64,000 bases of DNA from Gallionellaceae bacterium (GCA_004297065.1 SCUU01000077.1:1-64000); one strand, 5' to 3'. Shown: positions 47,135 to 56,360, counted from the stretch's first letter. Made by a program: numbers and translations. Notes: generated from the sequence alone by a model not told the origin.

Positions 47135-49540
47135 ATGATTTCCTTCGCCCTCCTCTTCGTGTCCGGCGTGTGGCTGTTGCAACAGCAGGCGGCGCTGCCG
47201 GATATGCATCTGGCGGGGTGGCTCGCCACCGCCCTGCCCGCGCTATGGATGCCGCGACGCGAACGCTGGCAGCGCATCACGCGCACCGTACTGTTTCTCG
47301 TTGCCGCATTGGCCGGCGGATTTTTCTATGCGGCGGGAATGGCGCAGCAGCGCCTGGCCGACGAGTTGCCCGCCGCGTGGCAAGGCCGCGACATCGCACT
47401 GAGCGGCGTCGTGGCGGAAATGCCGCGCCTGCACGGGCGCGGGCTGAGTTTTATGCTTGATGTCGAAAGCGTTGTCACGCCGGGAGCCCATGTACCCCGG
47501 CACATCCTGCTATCCACATACCGCGATGAAAAATCCGCACCGCTGGAATTGCACGCGGGCGAACGCTGGCAATTGACGGTGCGCCTGAAACAACCCCACG
47601 GCACCAGCAATCCGTACAACTTCGATTTCGAGGCATGGGCATTGGAGCGCAACCTGCGGGCGGTGGGGTATGTATACAACAAGGGCGACAATCGCCGCAT
47701 CGATGCACGGGTATCGACACCCGGCTACCTTATCGAACGGCTGCGCGAAGCGGTGCGCACGCAATTTAACAACACGTTGGCCGATGCCCCGTATGCGGGC
47801 GTGTTGAGCGCGCTCGCCATCGGCGACCAGGGCAGCATCTCTCCGGCGCACTGGCAAATTTTCACCCGCACCGGGGTGAACCACCTCATGAGCATTTCGG
47901 GTTTGCATATCACCATGCTGGCCGGCTTCGCTTTCGTGTTGGTTTATGGGTTGTGGCGGCGCAGCACGCGCCTGACGCTGCATCTCCCGGCACGCAAAGC
48001 GGCGGCATTGACCGGGTTTGCAGTCGCTCTAGGCTACGCCCTGCTGGCCGGATACGGCGTGCCCGCCCAACGCACGGTCTATATGCTGGCGACTGTTGCA
48101 ATCGCACTGTGGTCGTCACGCAACATCGCGCCTGCGCAGTTGCTGGCGGTCGCGCTCACCGTGGTATTGCTGCTCGACCCTTGGGCGGTGTTGGCACCCG
48201 GCTTCTGGCTGTCGTTCGGCGCAGTGGCACTGATCTTCTTCATCACAGCCAACCGTCTTGGCACCGGCCATTGGGTACAAAAGGGTGACGGCGTAGTCGC
48301 CGGAGCTCAAGTAGCATCCCCCTTGCGGGCACTGATCGAATATGGCCGCGTGCAATGGGCCATGAGCATCGGCCTGATTCCGCTGCTGCTCGCGATGTTC
48401 CAGCAAGTCTCGCTGGTATCGCCTCTCGCCAACGCCTTCGCCATTCCCTTGGTGAGCTTTATTGTCGTGCCGCTCACCTTGCTCGGCGCGCTATTGCCTT
48501 TCGACTGGCTGTTGCAGCTTGCGCATCGGGCCATGAGCCTGTGCATGATCGCGCTGGAATGGCTGAACGCTTTGCCCGCTGCCGTATGGGCGCAGCACGC
48601 GCCGCCGGCATGGAGCATAGGTGTCGGCATGTGTGGCGTGTTCTGGCTGCTGCTACCCCGGGGATTCCCCGCGCGCTGGCTGGGCGGGCTAATGCTGTTG
48701 CCGATGTTCGCCATCGCCCCGGAAGCCCCGCCCAACGGCACACTGCGCCTGTATATATTCGATGTGGGGCAAGGCTTGGCAGTCGCCGCACAAACACAGG
48801 ATCACGTCCTGCTCTACGACACCGGACCGGATTACAACGGCGAAGCCGACAGCGGCAACCGCATTCTCGTCCCCGCACTGCGCGGCCTCGGTATCGCGCA
48901 ACTGGACGGCCTCGTCATCACCCACGACGACATCGACCACACGGGCGGAGCCGCCTCGGTACTGCAAGCGATACCGACCGCTTGGGTATCTTCCCCGCTG
49001 CCCGCCGACCACGAACTATTGCGGCCCGTGCGCGATAGCCGGCGTTGTGCCGCAGGACAATCGTGGGAATGGGACGGGGTGCGCTTCGAGATGCTCCACC
49101 CCTCGCTATCGAGTTACGCGCAAGCGGATATCCGCGATAACGAACGCGGTTGCGTTTTGCGCATCAGCACCGGCGCGCACAGCGTGCTGCTCGCCACCGA
49201 TATCGAGCGAGGAACGGAACAGCATCTGCTGGAAAAGTATGCCGACAAACTGTCTGCCACGCTGCTCATCGTGCCACACCACGGCAGCAAAACCTCATCT
49301 ACCATGCCCTTCATTAAAGCGGTTAATCCGCGCTACGCCGTATTCACCGTGGGCTACCGCAACCGCTTCCATCACCCCCACCCGGAAGTGGTCGCGCGTT
49401 ACCGCGATGCGGGAATCGAGCTGCTGCGCTCGGACGAAGACGGGGCGATCCTGATCGAAATGGATGCAAAAGAATTTTCCGTCGAACCCTACCGCAAGAG
49501 CCATGCACGCTATTGGCAGCAGTCCGGGAAAGCCAATTGA
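47135..49540 (+). CDS. comEC: DNA internalisation protein ComEC/Rec2
   Basis: ComEC forms the inner-membrane channel for single-stranded DNA during natural transformation. The 801-residue protein has an N-terminal membrane/OB-like part (DUF4131, with WQGRDIALSGVVAEMPRLHG), the competence membrane domain (FTRTGVNHLMSISGLHITML, about residue 240), and a C-terminal metallo-beta-lactamase-like domain (LYIFDVGQGLAVAAQ, VITHDDIDHTGG, VPHHGSKTSS). The His/Asp motif is intact, so nuclease activity is possible. Start ATG 47135 is outside the MITE. Together with PilU it points to natural competence. Confidence 0.93.
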   Translation: MISFALLFVSGVWLLQQQAALPDMHLAGWLATALPALWMPRRERWQRITRTVLFLVAALAGGFFYAAGMAQQRLADELPAAWQGRDIALSGVVAEMPRLHGRGLSFMLDVESVVTPGAHVPRHILLSTYRDEKSAPLELHAGERWQLTVRLKQPHGTSNPYNFDFEAWALERNLRAVGYVYNKGDNRRIDARVSTPGYLIERLREAVRTQFNNTLADAPYAGVLSALAIGDQGSISPAHWQIFTRTGVNHLMSISGLHITMLAGFAFVLVYGLWRRSTRLTLHLPARKAAALTGFAVALGYALLAGYGVPAQRTVYMLATVAIALWSSRNIAPAQLLAVALTVVLLLDPWAVLAPGFWLSFGAVALIFFITANRLGTGHWVQKGDGVVAGAQVASPLRALIEYGRVQWAMSIGLIPLLLAMFQQVSLVSPLANAFAIPLVSFIVVPLTLLGALLPFDWLLQLAHRAMSLCMIALEWLNALPAAVWAQHAPPAWSIGVGMCGVFWLLLPRGFPARWLGGLMLLPMFAIAPEAPPNGTLRLYIFDVGQGLAVAAQTQDHVLLYDTGPDYNGEADSGNRILVPALRGLGIAQLDGLVITHDDIDHTGGAASVLQAIPTAWVSSPLPADHELLRPVRDSRRCAAGQSWEWDGVRFEMLHPSLSSYAQADIRDNERGCVLRISTGAHSVLLATDIERGTEQHLLEKYADKLSATLLIVPHHGSKTSSTMPFIKAVNPRYAVFTVGYRNRFHHPHPEVVARYRDAGIELLRSDEDGAILIEMDAKEFSVEPYRKSHARYWQQSGKAN

Positions 49541-49591
49541 ACCTATTGAGCTTTTCATAAATCATGACAGAGTTTTCGCATCACGTTATTT

Positions 49592-49669
49592 CCCTCACCC
49601 TCAGTCCCTCTCCCGGAGGGAGAGGGATGCAAGACCCTTCTCCCGCCGGGAGAAGGGTTGGGATGAGGG
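49592..49669. repeat. CCCTCTCCCGGAGGGAGAGGG double hairpin
   Basis: CCCTCTCCC-GG-AGGGAGAGGG and CCCTTCTCCCG-CC-GGGAGAAGGG form two strong hairpins enclosed by CCCTCACCCTCA ... GGGATGAGGGA. It is of the same general class as the outer repeat of the composite elements, but without an inner unit. Confidence 0.8.
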
Positions 49670-49705
49670 AGTGCTCGTGTCATGAATTGTGAAAACATCA
49701 ATGCG

Positions 49706-49769
49706 AGAACCTCTTCGAGGCAACCACGGCCTACCCCTTGCGGGTGCGAATTTGCCTCGAAGAGGTTCT
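49706..49769. repeat. 18-bp inverted repeat AGAACCTCTTCGAGGCAA
   Basis: AGAACCTCTTCGAGGCAA (49706-49723) and TTGCCTCGAAGAGGTTCT (49752-49769) are perfect complements around a 28-nt loop. It may serve as a bidirectional terminator between convergent comEC and the RND operon, but there is no clear T-run. Confidence 0.65.
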
Positions 49770-49821
49770 TGTGCCCTTGGGTACACTGATAGAACAGTGC
49801 GTCACACTAAATCCGGGAGAT

Positions 49822-49846
49822 GAAATATGGATTTTTAGAAGTGCCC
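49822..49846. mobile_element. Solo end of the 141-bp MITE family
   Basis: GAAATATGGATTTTTAGAAG followed by TGCCC is the right end of the elements at 46958 and 57161. No matching left end is present within 300 bases. It lies directly against the RND permease stop codon (49848-49850) and is either a deletion relic or an insertion fragment. Confidence 0.75.
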
Positions 49847-49847
49847 T

Positions 49848-52800
49848 TCAGGCATGGGCGGCCCTGTATTTTCTGACCTTGGCAGCAAACCACTCAATCG
49901 CGTCGTCCACATAGGTGAACACCACCGGGATCACCAGCAGGCTCAGGAAGGTGGAGGTAATCAGGCCGCCGATCACCACAATCGCCATCGGCGCGCGGAA
50001 GCTGGGATCGACGCCGATGCCCAGCGCGACCGGCAGCATCCCCGCGCCCATCGCCAGCGTCGTCATCACGATCGGGCGCGCGCGTTTCTTGCACGCGTCC
50101 AGCAGCGCTTCGGCGCGGTTCATGCCGCGCTCGCGGCGCGACACGATGGCGTATTCCACCAGCAGGATGGAGTTCTTGGTGGCGATCCCCATCAGCATGA
50201 TCAGGCCGATCATCGAAGGCATCGACAGCGCGGTGCGGCTGACGAACAAGGCGAGAAACGCGCCCGGCACGGACAGCACCAGAGCGGCCAGGATGGTGGT
50301 CGGCTGGACGAAATCCTTGAACAGCAGCACCAGCACGATATAGATGCATAACACCCCGGTCAGCATCGCCAGGCCGAAGCTGTCGAACAGTTCCGCCATC
50401 GCCTCGGCATCGCCCACCGTCGTGCGTATGATGCCCGGCGGCAATTCCTTGAGGCTGGGCAAGGCGATGGCCTGAGCCTCCACTTTGCCGAGCGGCTGCT
50501 GGTTCAATTCGATCTCGAAGTTGATGTTGCGCATGCGGTCGTAACGGTCGATCTCGGCGGGGCCGCTCTCGATGCTCAAGTCGGCCACGCTGCCCAGCAT
50601 CACCGGGCCGCGCGCGCCCTGCACCACCAGGCGCGCAAGCAGGCCGATATCTTGGCGCGCGTCGGTGCGCAGTTTCACCACCACCGGGATCTGTCGGTCC
50701 GACAGGTTCAGTTTCGCCAGCGCCTGGTCGTAATCGCCCGCCGTGGCGACACGCAGCGTGTCGGCGATGGCAGCCGAGGTTACGCCCAGATCGGCGGCGC
50801 GCGCAAAGTCGGGACGCACCACCAGCTCGGGGCGCACTAGGCTGGATGTCGAGGTGACGTTGCCGATGCCGGGGATGGTGCGCAGCTCGCGCGCCACGAT
50901 CTGCGCGTGTTGCGCCAGCGCCTGCCCGTCTTCACCGGCCAGCACCAGCACGTATTTCTCGTTCGACGAACCCAGCCCGACCTTGACCCGCACGCCGGGA
51001 ATGACGGCCAAGGCTGCGCGCAATTGCGCTTCGATGTCCTGCTTGCTGATATCCCTGTCCTGACGGCGCGTGAAGTTCAGCGTGAGCGTCGCCTTGCGCA
51101 CGTCGCTGGCCGCACCCGGCGCAAACGGGTCGCCCCCCGCGCTGCCGCCGCCGATGGCGGTGTAGATCAGCTTCACATGCGGGTTCTGCGCCACGATCGC
51201 GCGCGCCTGTTCGGCCGCCCGATAGCTTTGCCCGAACGTGCTGCCCGGCGGCAAAGTCAGCGTCACCTGGGATTGCGACAGGTCGTCCGGCGGGATGAAG
51301 CCGGTGGGCAACAGCGGCACCAGCGCGAACGAGCCGAAGAAAAACACGGCTGCGCCGATCAGCGTCTTGATGCGATGGCGCAGGCACCAGGCCGCCCATT
51401 TCAGGTACCACTCTACCCACGCCGGCAGCTTGTGCGATGCGCGCGGCTTGAGGATGTAGGCCGACATCATCGGCGTCAACATGCGCGCGACCACCAGCGA
51501 GAAGAAAACCGCGATGGCCGCCGTCCAGCCGAACTGCACGAAGAACTTGCCGGGCACGCCGCTCATGAAGGCGGTCGGCAGGAACACCGCGATCAGCGTG
51601 AAAGTCGTGGCGATCACCGCCAGACCGATCTCGTCCGCCGCCTCCATCGCCGCCTGATACGGCGTCTTTCCCATCTCCAGGTGGCGCATGATGTTCTCGA
51701 TCTCGACGATGGCGTCGTCCACCAGCACGCCCACCACCAGCGACAGCGACAGCAGCGTCACCACGTTGATGGAAAAGCCGAACAGATACATCACGGCGAA
51801 GGTCGGGATCACCGCCAGCGGCAAAGCGGTCGCCGCCACCACCGTCGCCCGGACGTTGCGCAGGAACGCCAGCACGACCAGCACCGCGAGCGCCGCCCCC
51901 TCATAAAGCAGCAGCATCGAACCCGTGTAATTTTCTTCCACCGGATCGACAAAGTTGAAGGCCTCGGTGATGACGATATCGGGATGCTCGGCCTTCAGCT
52001 TGTCCAGCACGCTGGCGACGCCCGCGGCCACGTCGATCTCGCCGTAACCGCGCGAACGGCTGATCTCGAAGCCGACCACTTCGCGTCCGTCCAGCAGCGC
52101 GGCCGAGCGCCGTTCCGCCACGGTATCGCTGACCGTGGCGAGCTGGTCGAGCCGCACGTGGCGACCGCCCGGCAGGCCGATCTCGATCTTCGCCATATCT
52201 TCTGCGGTAAGCACCGTCGCGATGGTGCGCACCGATTGCTCCATGCCGCCGATGTCGGTGCGCCCTCCGGAAGCCTCCTGCTGGATCAGGCGCAGTTGCT
52301 GCGACACTTCGGACGCGGTCGCATTCAGCGCCAGCAGTTTCTCCGGATCGAGCTCGACGCTGATCTGGCGCGTCACGCCGCCCACCCGCGCCACCGCGCC
52401 CACGCCCCGCACCGACAGCAACGCTTTGGTCACCGTGTTGTCCACGAACCACGATACGGCCTCATCGTCCATCTTGGGGGACGCGATGGTGTAGGTCAGG
52501 ATGGGCATGCCGCTCAGTTCCATCTTGGCGATCACGGGATCGCGCAGATCGCGCGGCAGGTCGGCGCGCACCCGCGCGACCGCCGAACGCACGTCGTCCA
52601 CCGCCTCCTGCGTGTTCTTTTCCAGGCGGAATTCGGCGGTGATGATCACCGTGCCGTCCTGCACCTTGGTGTACAGGTGCTTCAACCCCCGCGTATTGGC
52701 GAGCGAATTTTCCAGCTTGCGCGCAACTTCGGTTTCCATCTGCACCGGAGACGCGCCGGGCAATGAAGCCGTCACCGTCACCGTCGGCAGATCGATGTCG

Positions 52801-52913
52801 GGGAACTGCTGTATCTTCATCGCGCGGAAGCCCATGAGCCCCATCAGGGTGAGCATCACGAAGGTGAGAACCGCCGGAATCGGGTTGCGTATGGACCAGG
52901 CTGAAACGTTCAT
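49848..52913 (-). CDS. RND-family efflux permease (HAE1/AcrB-like)
   Basis: The 1021-residue protein has twelve helices and two large periplasmic loops. The start NVSAWSIRNPIPAVLTFVML and proton-relay motif GVLVDDAIVEIENIMRHLE in helix 4 (Asp-Asp) match the AcrB/MexB type of proton-driven exporters. SMPSMIGLIMLMGIATKNSI, with a Lys in helix 10, is also conserved. Substrates cannot be told. It is the last gene of the operon and begins 4 nt after the adaptor. No outer-membrane channel gene is adjacent. Confidence 0.93.
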   Translation of the reverse strand: MNVSAWSIRNPIPAVLTFVMLTLMGLMGFRAMKIQQFPDIDLPTVTVTASLPGASPVQMETEVARKLENSLANTRGLKHLYTKVQDGTVIITAEFRLEKNTQEAVDDVRSAVARVRADLPRDLRDPVIAKMELSGMPILTYTIASPKMDDEAVSWFVDNTVTKALLSVRGVGAVARVGGVTRQISVELDPEKLLALNATASEVSQQLRLIQQEASGGRTDIGGMEQSVRTIATVLTAEDMAKIEIGLPGGRHVRLDQLATVSDTVAERRSAALLDGREVVGFEISRSRGYGEIDVAAGVASVLDKLKAEHPDIVITEAFNFVDPVEENYTGSMLLLYEGAALAVLVVLAFLRNVRATVVAATALPLAVIPTFAVMYLFGFSINVVTLLSLSLVVGVLVDDAIVEIENIMRHLEMGKTPYQAAMEAADEIGLAVIATTFTLIAVFLPTAFMSGVPGKFFVQFGWTAAIAVFFSLVVARMLTPMMSAYILKPRASHKLPAWVEWYLKWAAWCLRHRIKTLIGAAVFFFGSFALVPLLPTGFIPPDDLSQSQVTLTLPPGSTFGQSYRAAEQARAIVAQNPHVKLIYTAIGGGSAGGDPFAPGAASDVRKATLTLNFTRRQDRDISKQDIEAQLRAALAVIPGVRVKVGLGSSNEKYVLVLAGEDGQALAQHAQIVARELRTIPGIGNVTSTSSLVRPELVVRPDFARAADLGVTSAAIADTLRVATAGDYDQALAKLNLSDRQIPVVVKLRTDARQDIGLLARLVVQGARGPVMLGSVADLSIESGPAEIDRYDRMRNINFEIELNQQPLGKVEAQAIALPSLKELPPGIIRTTVGDAEAMAELFDSFGLAMLTGVLCIYIVLVLLFKDFVQPTTILAALVLSVPGAFLALFVSRTALSMPSMIGLIMLMGIATKNSILLVEYAIVSRRERGMNRAEALLDACKKRARPIVMTTLAMGAGMLPVALGIGVDPSFRAPMAIVVIGGLITSTFLSLLVIPVVFTYVDDAIEWFAAKVRKYRAAHA

Positions 52914-52917
52914 GCCC

Positions 52918-53850
52918 TTACCCTTTCACGACCTGGACGACATCGCCTTCGGTCAGGAACGGTCCGCCGCTTTCGACGACCGGTTCGTCCGCCTGCAATC
53001 CCCGCCCGATCTCGATGCGGTCGCCGTTGCGCTGCCCGGTCACCACCGCGCGCTCATGCACGCGGTTGTCCGGCCCCACGATCAGCACGTAAGCCTTGCT
53101 GCCGCGTTGCATGACGGCGGACTGGGGCAACGATTGCAAGCCGCGCTTGCCGCCGCTCACATCGAAGCTGCCGTGCGCAAAAGCGCCCGCCACGATCCCG
53201 GCGCTATCCGGCAAGGAAACCAGGGCATAGCCGTAACGCGTCTGCATATTCACCGACGGCGAAATTGCGCGCACCCTGCCTTTGATGACCCTGCCTTCAC
53301 CCACAATAATATCGGCGGCCATGCCCTTGCGGATCAGCATCAATTCTTCGGCGGTCAGGTCGGCACGCCATTCCAGACGGCCTTTGCGGATCAGGCGGAA
53401 CAGTTCCACACCGGGTTGCGCAGTGGAGCCCACCGTGGCATTCGCCCCCGAGATCACGCCGGAATCGGGGGCCACGACATAAGCTTGCGCGGAACGCGAG
53501 CCCGCAGCATCGTCGCTCACGCGCGCCAGGTTATCCAGCACGACCAGCACATCGCCTTGCCGCACATGGTCGCCGATACCGACTTTCACCTCGGCGATGC
53601 GCAGCCCCTGCACTTGCGCGCTGATGATCGCTTCCTGCCAGGGCAGGATGCTGCCGTTCGCCGACAAGGTGCGCGCCCATCTCCCCTCTTGCAGCCGGGT
53701 GGTGCGTACCGTCAGCGCGGGCTTGCTGACCGGCCTGGCTTCCGCCGCAGGACTACCCGCGCCCGACGCCCCCCATGCAACGGCAACCGGCAACGCCAGT
53801 AGCAGCGCAGCGGCTTTCCACTTCTCAGATTTCGTTAGATTCGGAAACAT
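52918..53850 (-). CDS. RND periplasmic adaptor (short, lacking the coiled-coil hairpin)
   Basis: The 310-residue membrane-fusion protein has an N-terminal hydrophobic segment (KAAALLLALPVAVAWGAS) and a lipoyl half-motif (VQGLRIAEVKVGIGDHVRQG) and its second half (YVVAPDSGVISGANATVGST). A beta-barrel domain (RADLTAEELMLIRKGMAADI) and membrane-proximal domain follow. Between the lipoyl halves there are only about 20 residues (LARVSDDAAGSRSAQ), where typical adaptors have an alpha-helical hairpin of 40-80 residues that reaches the outer-membrane channel. It probably needs another way to meet TolC-type proteins, or none. Confidence 0.85.
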   Translation of the reverse strand: MFPNLTKSEKWKAAALLLALPVAVAWGASGAGSPAAEARPVSKPALTVRTTRLQEGRWARTLSANGSILPWQEAIISAQVQGLRIAEVKVGIGDHVRQGDVLVVLDNLARVSDDAAGSRSAQAYVVAPDSGVISGANATVGSTAQPGVELFRLIRKGRLEWRADLTAEELMLIRKGMAADIIVGEGRVIKGRVRAISPSVNMQTRYGYALVSLPDSAGIVAGAFAHGSFDVSGGKRGLQSLPQSAVMQRGSKAYVLIVGPDNRVHERAVVTGQRNGDRIEIGRGLQADEPVVESGGPFLTEGDVVQVVKG

Positions 53851-53872
53851 ATTTATTCCCCGCCCCTTTCAT

Positions 53873-54682
53873 TCATTGAAGCGCAGGCGCATTCTGGCGC
53901 TGGGATGCGTTCACCAACTCGGCGCGGCGCGCGTAGAGGTTGGCGTCTTCGAGTTGTCCGAGCAGTTTCGCCGCCCGCGCCATACCGCTCAAATCTTCGC
54001 CGATACGCGCGCTCAGCCCCAGCGCTTTGTCCGTCTCCAGCGCGGATTGGTAATACTGCAAGGCATTGGCATAGTGTTGCAGTTTCTCTTCGGCGGCGGC
54101 GGCCACACGCACCGCATTGGCTTGCTCCTCTTTGCCCGCCCCTTTTTTTTCCTTGGCGATGGACTGCGCCAATGCCAGCGCCCCCGCCGCATCGCCTTTC
54201 AGCAACAGCAAACGCGCATGCAATACGTCCATGCCGAAATGCAAAGCACATTTTTTCTCGCACTGCTTTTCGGCCAGCAACAAGGCCGCTTCCGCTTCGT
54301 TCGGGCGCTCCATGTTGGTCAGGATCACGGCTTTGCGGAAAGCTGCGGTCATCCGCGCTTCCGCAGGGTATAGCGGCGCTTTCTCCAGCAATATCCTGTC
54401 CAGCCAGACCAGCGCTGCGGCATCGTCGTGCATCTGATGCGTCACCGTAGCCAGGTTAATCAGCGTCGTGGCGGCGCCCGCCGTATCGTCCAGCGACTGC
54501 TGCAAGGCCAGCACCTTGGTGAAGTTATATTGCGCGCGCAGCAGCTCGCCGTTTCTTAACGCGCGCCGCGCATCCTTGTCCACCGTTTGCGCCTGTTCCA
54601 ATGCCTGCGGCAAACGCGGCGCGGGCGTACTGCCGCAGGCAACCAGCATCCCGGCCAGCATCAGCAAAACAATTCTAGTCAT
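53873..54682 (-). CDS. TPR-like outer-membrane lipoprotein
   Basis: The 269-residue protein starts at ATG 54682 with a lipoprotein signal, MTRIVLLMLAGMLVACGSTP (lipobox LVAC). The mature part is alpha-helical with repeats of TPR character (for example ELLRAQYNFTKVLALQQSLD, LLEKAPLYPAEARMTAAFRK, LQYYQSALETDKALGLSARI). It overlaps the mlaD-like gene by 8 nt. TPR lipoproteins often serve as scaffolds; its place between the MCE protein and the RND adaptor suggests it helps assemble these transporters. No closer family is recognised. Confidence 0.8.
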   Translation of the reverse strand: MTRIVLLMLAGMLVACGSTPAPRLPQALEQAQTVDKDARRALRNGELLRAQYNFTKVLALQQSLDDTAGAATTLINLATVTHQMHDDAAALVWLDRILLEKAPLYPAEARMTAAFRKAVILTNMERPNEAEAALLLAEKQCEKKCALHFGMDVLHARLLLLKGDAAGALALAQSIAKEKKGAGKEEQANAVRVAAAAEEKLQHYANALQYYQSALETDKALGLSARIGEDLSGMARAAKLLGQLEDANLYARRAELVNASQRQNAPALQ

Positions 54683-55655
54683 GGCTATCCATCCTGATCG
54701 GTCCGGTTTCCGGCGGGGGCACGACATTCTTCAGCGGCCAGCTCGCACTCAACGAATCCACCACATCCTGCGTGCTGCCCACCATCTCGCGCGTCTTTCC
54801 CAGCGTGTCGCGCGCCTCGCCCAGCACGCCCGGCACCTGCGGTGCGGCCTGCTGCACCGCGTCCTTGATCGCCTCGCTGGTCATGCGCAAACTCTCCATG
54901 CTGCTGTCGGCTTTCTTCAGCAACGAGGGAAGTTCGCGGTCGAATTTTCCCGACAGCGATTCGGCATTCGCCGCCGATTGGCGCAGGGAGCGCAGCAACG
55001 GCCCCACTTCTTTGTCGAGGTTGCTATCGACGCTGCCCAACACGCTGTCGACGCCGCCCAGCACCCGATCCACGCGCTCCCGCGTAGCGCGCATCTCGGC
55101 GGAAAACTCGCGCAGGTTTTTTAATGTCTGGCGCACATCGCCATGCGGGTCGGACAGGGTCTGATGCACATCGTCCAGGATAGGCACGATGCGGTTTTTC
55201 ACATCCACGACGGCCTGCTCCAAGCCATTCGCACGCTCGAAACGCACTTTCCCGCCGACCGCCAATACCGGTTTATTTTCCGATCCGCGGCTGATCTCCA
55301 GCACCCCGTCGCCGATCACGCCTTCTTTTTTCAGGCTCATCACGGCATCCTGCCTGAGCAATGCGAGGTACTTGGTTTCGATGATGACCTCCACCTGCAC
55401 GTGCCCCTGTTCGTCCAGCCCCAGGGTATTCAGCTTGCCGATCTTGAATCCGCTGAATTTGACCGGCATGCCTTCGCTCAGATCCTGTCCGCTATCGGCG
55501 ACAAAATAAACCGGGGACTTGGCCGTGAACGCGCCTTTCTTGATCCCCGTCCACAGGAATACCAGCCCGATCCCGATCACCGCGAGCAAAATAAATATGG
55601 CGGCTTTGCCGAACAGATTTTTGAAGCGCTCGTCCTTGTCAGCTAACAATGTCAC
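54675..55655 (-). CDS. MCE-domain (MlaD-like) lipid-transport protein
   Basis: The 326-residue inner-membrane anchored protein has one N-terminal helix (AAIFILLAVIGIGLVFLWTG) and an MCE domain at about 35-125 (FVADSGQDLSEGMPVKFSGF, IGKLNTLGLDEQGHVQVEVI). A long C-terminal alpha-helical region of about 190 residues follows, with repeated Leu/Ser/Val heptads (LRQSAANAESLSGKFDREL). MCE proteins form hexameric rings that carry phospholipids across the periplasm. It fits as periplasmic partner of the MlaE-like permease in the same operon. Confidence 0.9.
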   Translation of the reverse strand: MTLLADKDERFKNLFGKAAIFILLAVIGIGLVFLWTGIKKGAFTAKSPVYFVADSGQDLSEGMPVKFSGFKIGKLNTLGLDEQGHVQVEVIIETKYLALLRQDAVMSLKKEGVIGDGVLEISRGSENKPVLAVGGKVRFERANGLEQAVVDVKNRIVPILDDVHQTLSDPHGDVRQTLKNLREFSAEMRATRERVDRVLGGVDSVLGSVDSNLDKEVGPLLRSLRQSAANAESLSGKFDRELPSLLKKADSSMESLRMTSEAIKDAVQQAAPQVPGVLGEARDTLGKTREMVGSTQDVVDSLSASWPLKNVVPPPETGPIRMDSHD

Positions 55656-55662
55656 ATTGACC

Positions 55663-56358
55663 TCACTCGATTTTCTCCCAAGGCAACGTCGTCGCCTTGT
55701 CTGCTATCACCAATACCGTGCGGCCTCGCGCGGCATATTCTTCCAGCGCCTTCATCCAGTTGCGCGCCACACGTGCTTTGACATCCTCGAACAGCGCCGC
55801 ATCCACCACCAGCACCCGGGGCATTTGCACCAGGGCGCGCAACAGGCCGGCCAGCTTGCGCTGCCACGGCTCGACGCTATACGGCGGTGCGGCCATAAAT
55901 TCCGCGCATGCATCCTGCTCCATGCCCAGCATGTCCAGCCAATATGCAACGTTTTGTTCCGTTGCGGTCGCCTCGCGCTGGGCGTGATACCACAACGGCA
56001 AAGTGACATTCTCCCAAATTTTGAGGTTGCTGATGAGCCCGCCATGCCCCGCCACCCAGCCCACGCGCCCGGGCCGGCTCGCGCGCAACGGTTGCCATAT
56101 GATGGGTGCGGGCCCGCTGTTGCGCCTCCTGTCTTCCTGGCCACCGGCTGCGGCGTTGCCGCGCCGCCGGTCGCCCTGCACGATCTCGATGCCGCCTTCC
56201 TCGCAAAGCGTTTCCCCGAGCGCGCAATCGATCATGGCATCTTTTTCGGCTTTGGAAGCGAGTTGCAACAGCCGCATCTCGCCCGCGTGCAGGGTGAACG
56301 AATAGGGGCGCCCCGCACCTGCGCAACGCACATCGTTGAAACGGAACAGTGCATTCAT
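55663..56358 (-). CDS. Degenerate ABC ATPase (MlaF-like pseudo-ATPase)
   Basis: The 231-residue protein from ATG 56358 (MNALFRFNDVRCAGAG) sits exactly where mlaF belongs and keeps the fold's landmarks, but the catalytic motifs are gone. The Walker A site reads LQLASKAEKDAMIDCALGE instead of GxxGxGKST. The Q-loop (GWVAGHGGLISNLKIWENVT) lacks Gln but keeps the WENV coupling region. The signature reads SVEPWQRKLAG instead of LSGGxxQR, Walker B is VLVVDAALF (no catalytic Glu), and the H-loop region (VLVIADKATT) has no His. The frame is open and the gene is tightly packed in the operon, so it appears to be maintained as a non-hydrolysing subunit. Confidence 0.8.
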   Translation of the reverse strand: MNALFRFNDVRCAGAGRPYSFTLHAGEMRLLQLASKAEKDAMIDCALGETLCEEGGIEIVQGDRRRGNAAAGGQEDRRRNSGPAPIIWQPLRASRPGRVGWVAGHGGLISNLKIWENVTLPLWYHAQREATATEQNVAYWLDMLGMEQDACAEFMAAPPYSVEPWQRKLAGLLRALVQMPRVLVVDAALFEDVKARVARNWMKALEEYAARGRTVLVIADKATTLPWEKIE

Positions 56359-56360
56359 GT

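Larger units (their letters stand above)
49541..49847. other. comEC-RND convergent gap filled with repeats
   Basis: The 307 bases between comEC and the RND permease hold three structures described separately (49592-49669, 49706-49769, 49822-49846) and no gene. Short mirrored fragments ATCATGACAGAGTTTTC and GTGTCATGAATTGTGAAAAC flank the first repeat, suggesting a larger inverted arrangement. Confidence 0.6.

Noticed and set aside
47072-47135. Longer comEC start inside the MITE
   Set aside because: The extra residues are read from the MITE end; MISFALLF at 47135 matches the usual N-terminal membrane segment.
50907-52766. 619-codon open frame opposite the RND permease
   Set aside because: Its composition (His/Arg/Gln-rich) mirrors the antisense of a membrane protein and it has no recognisable domain.
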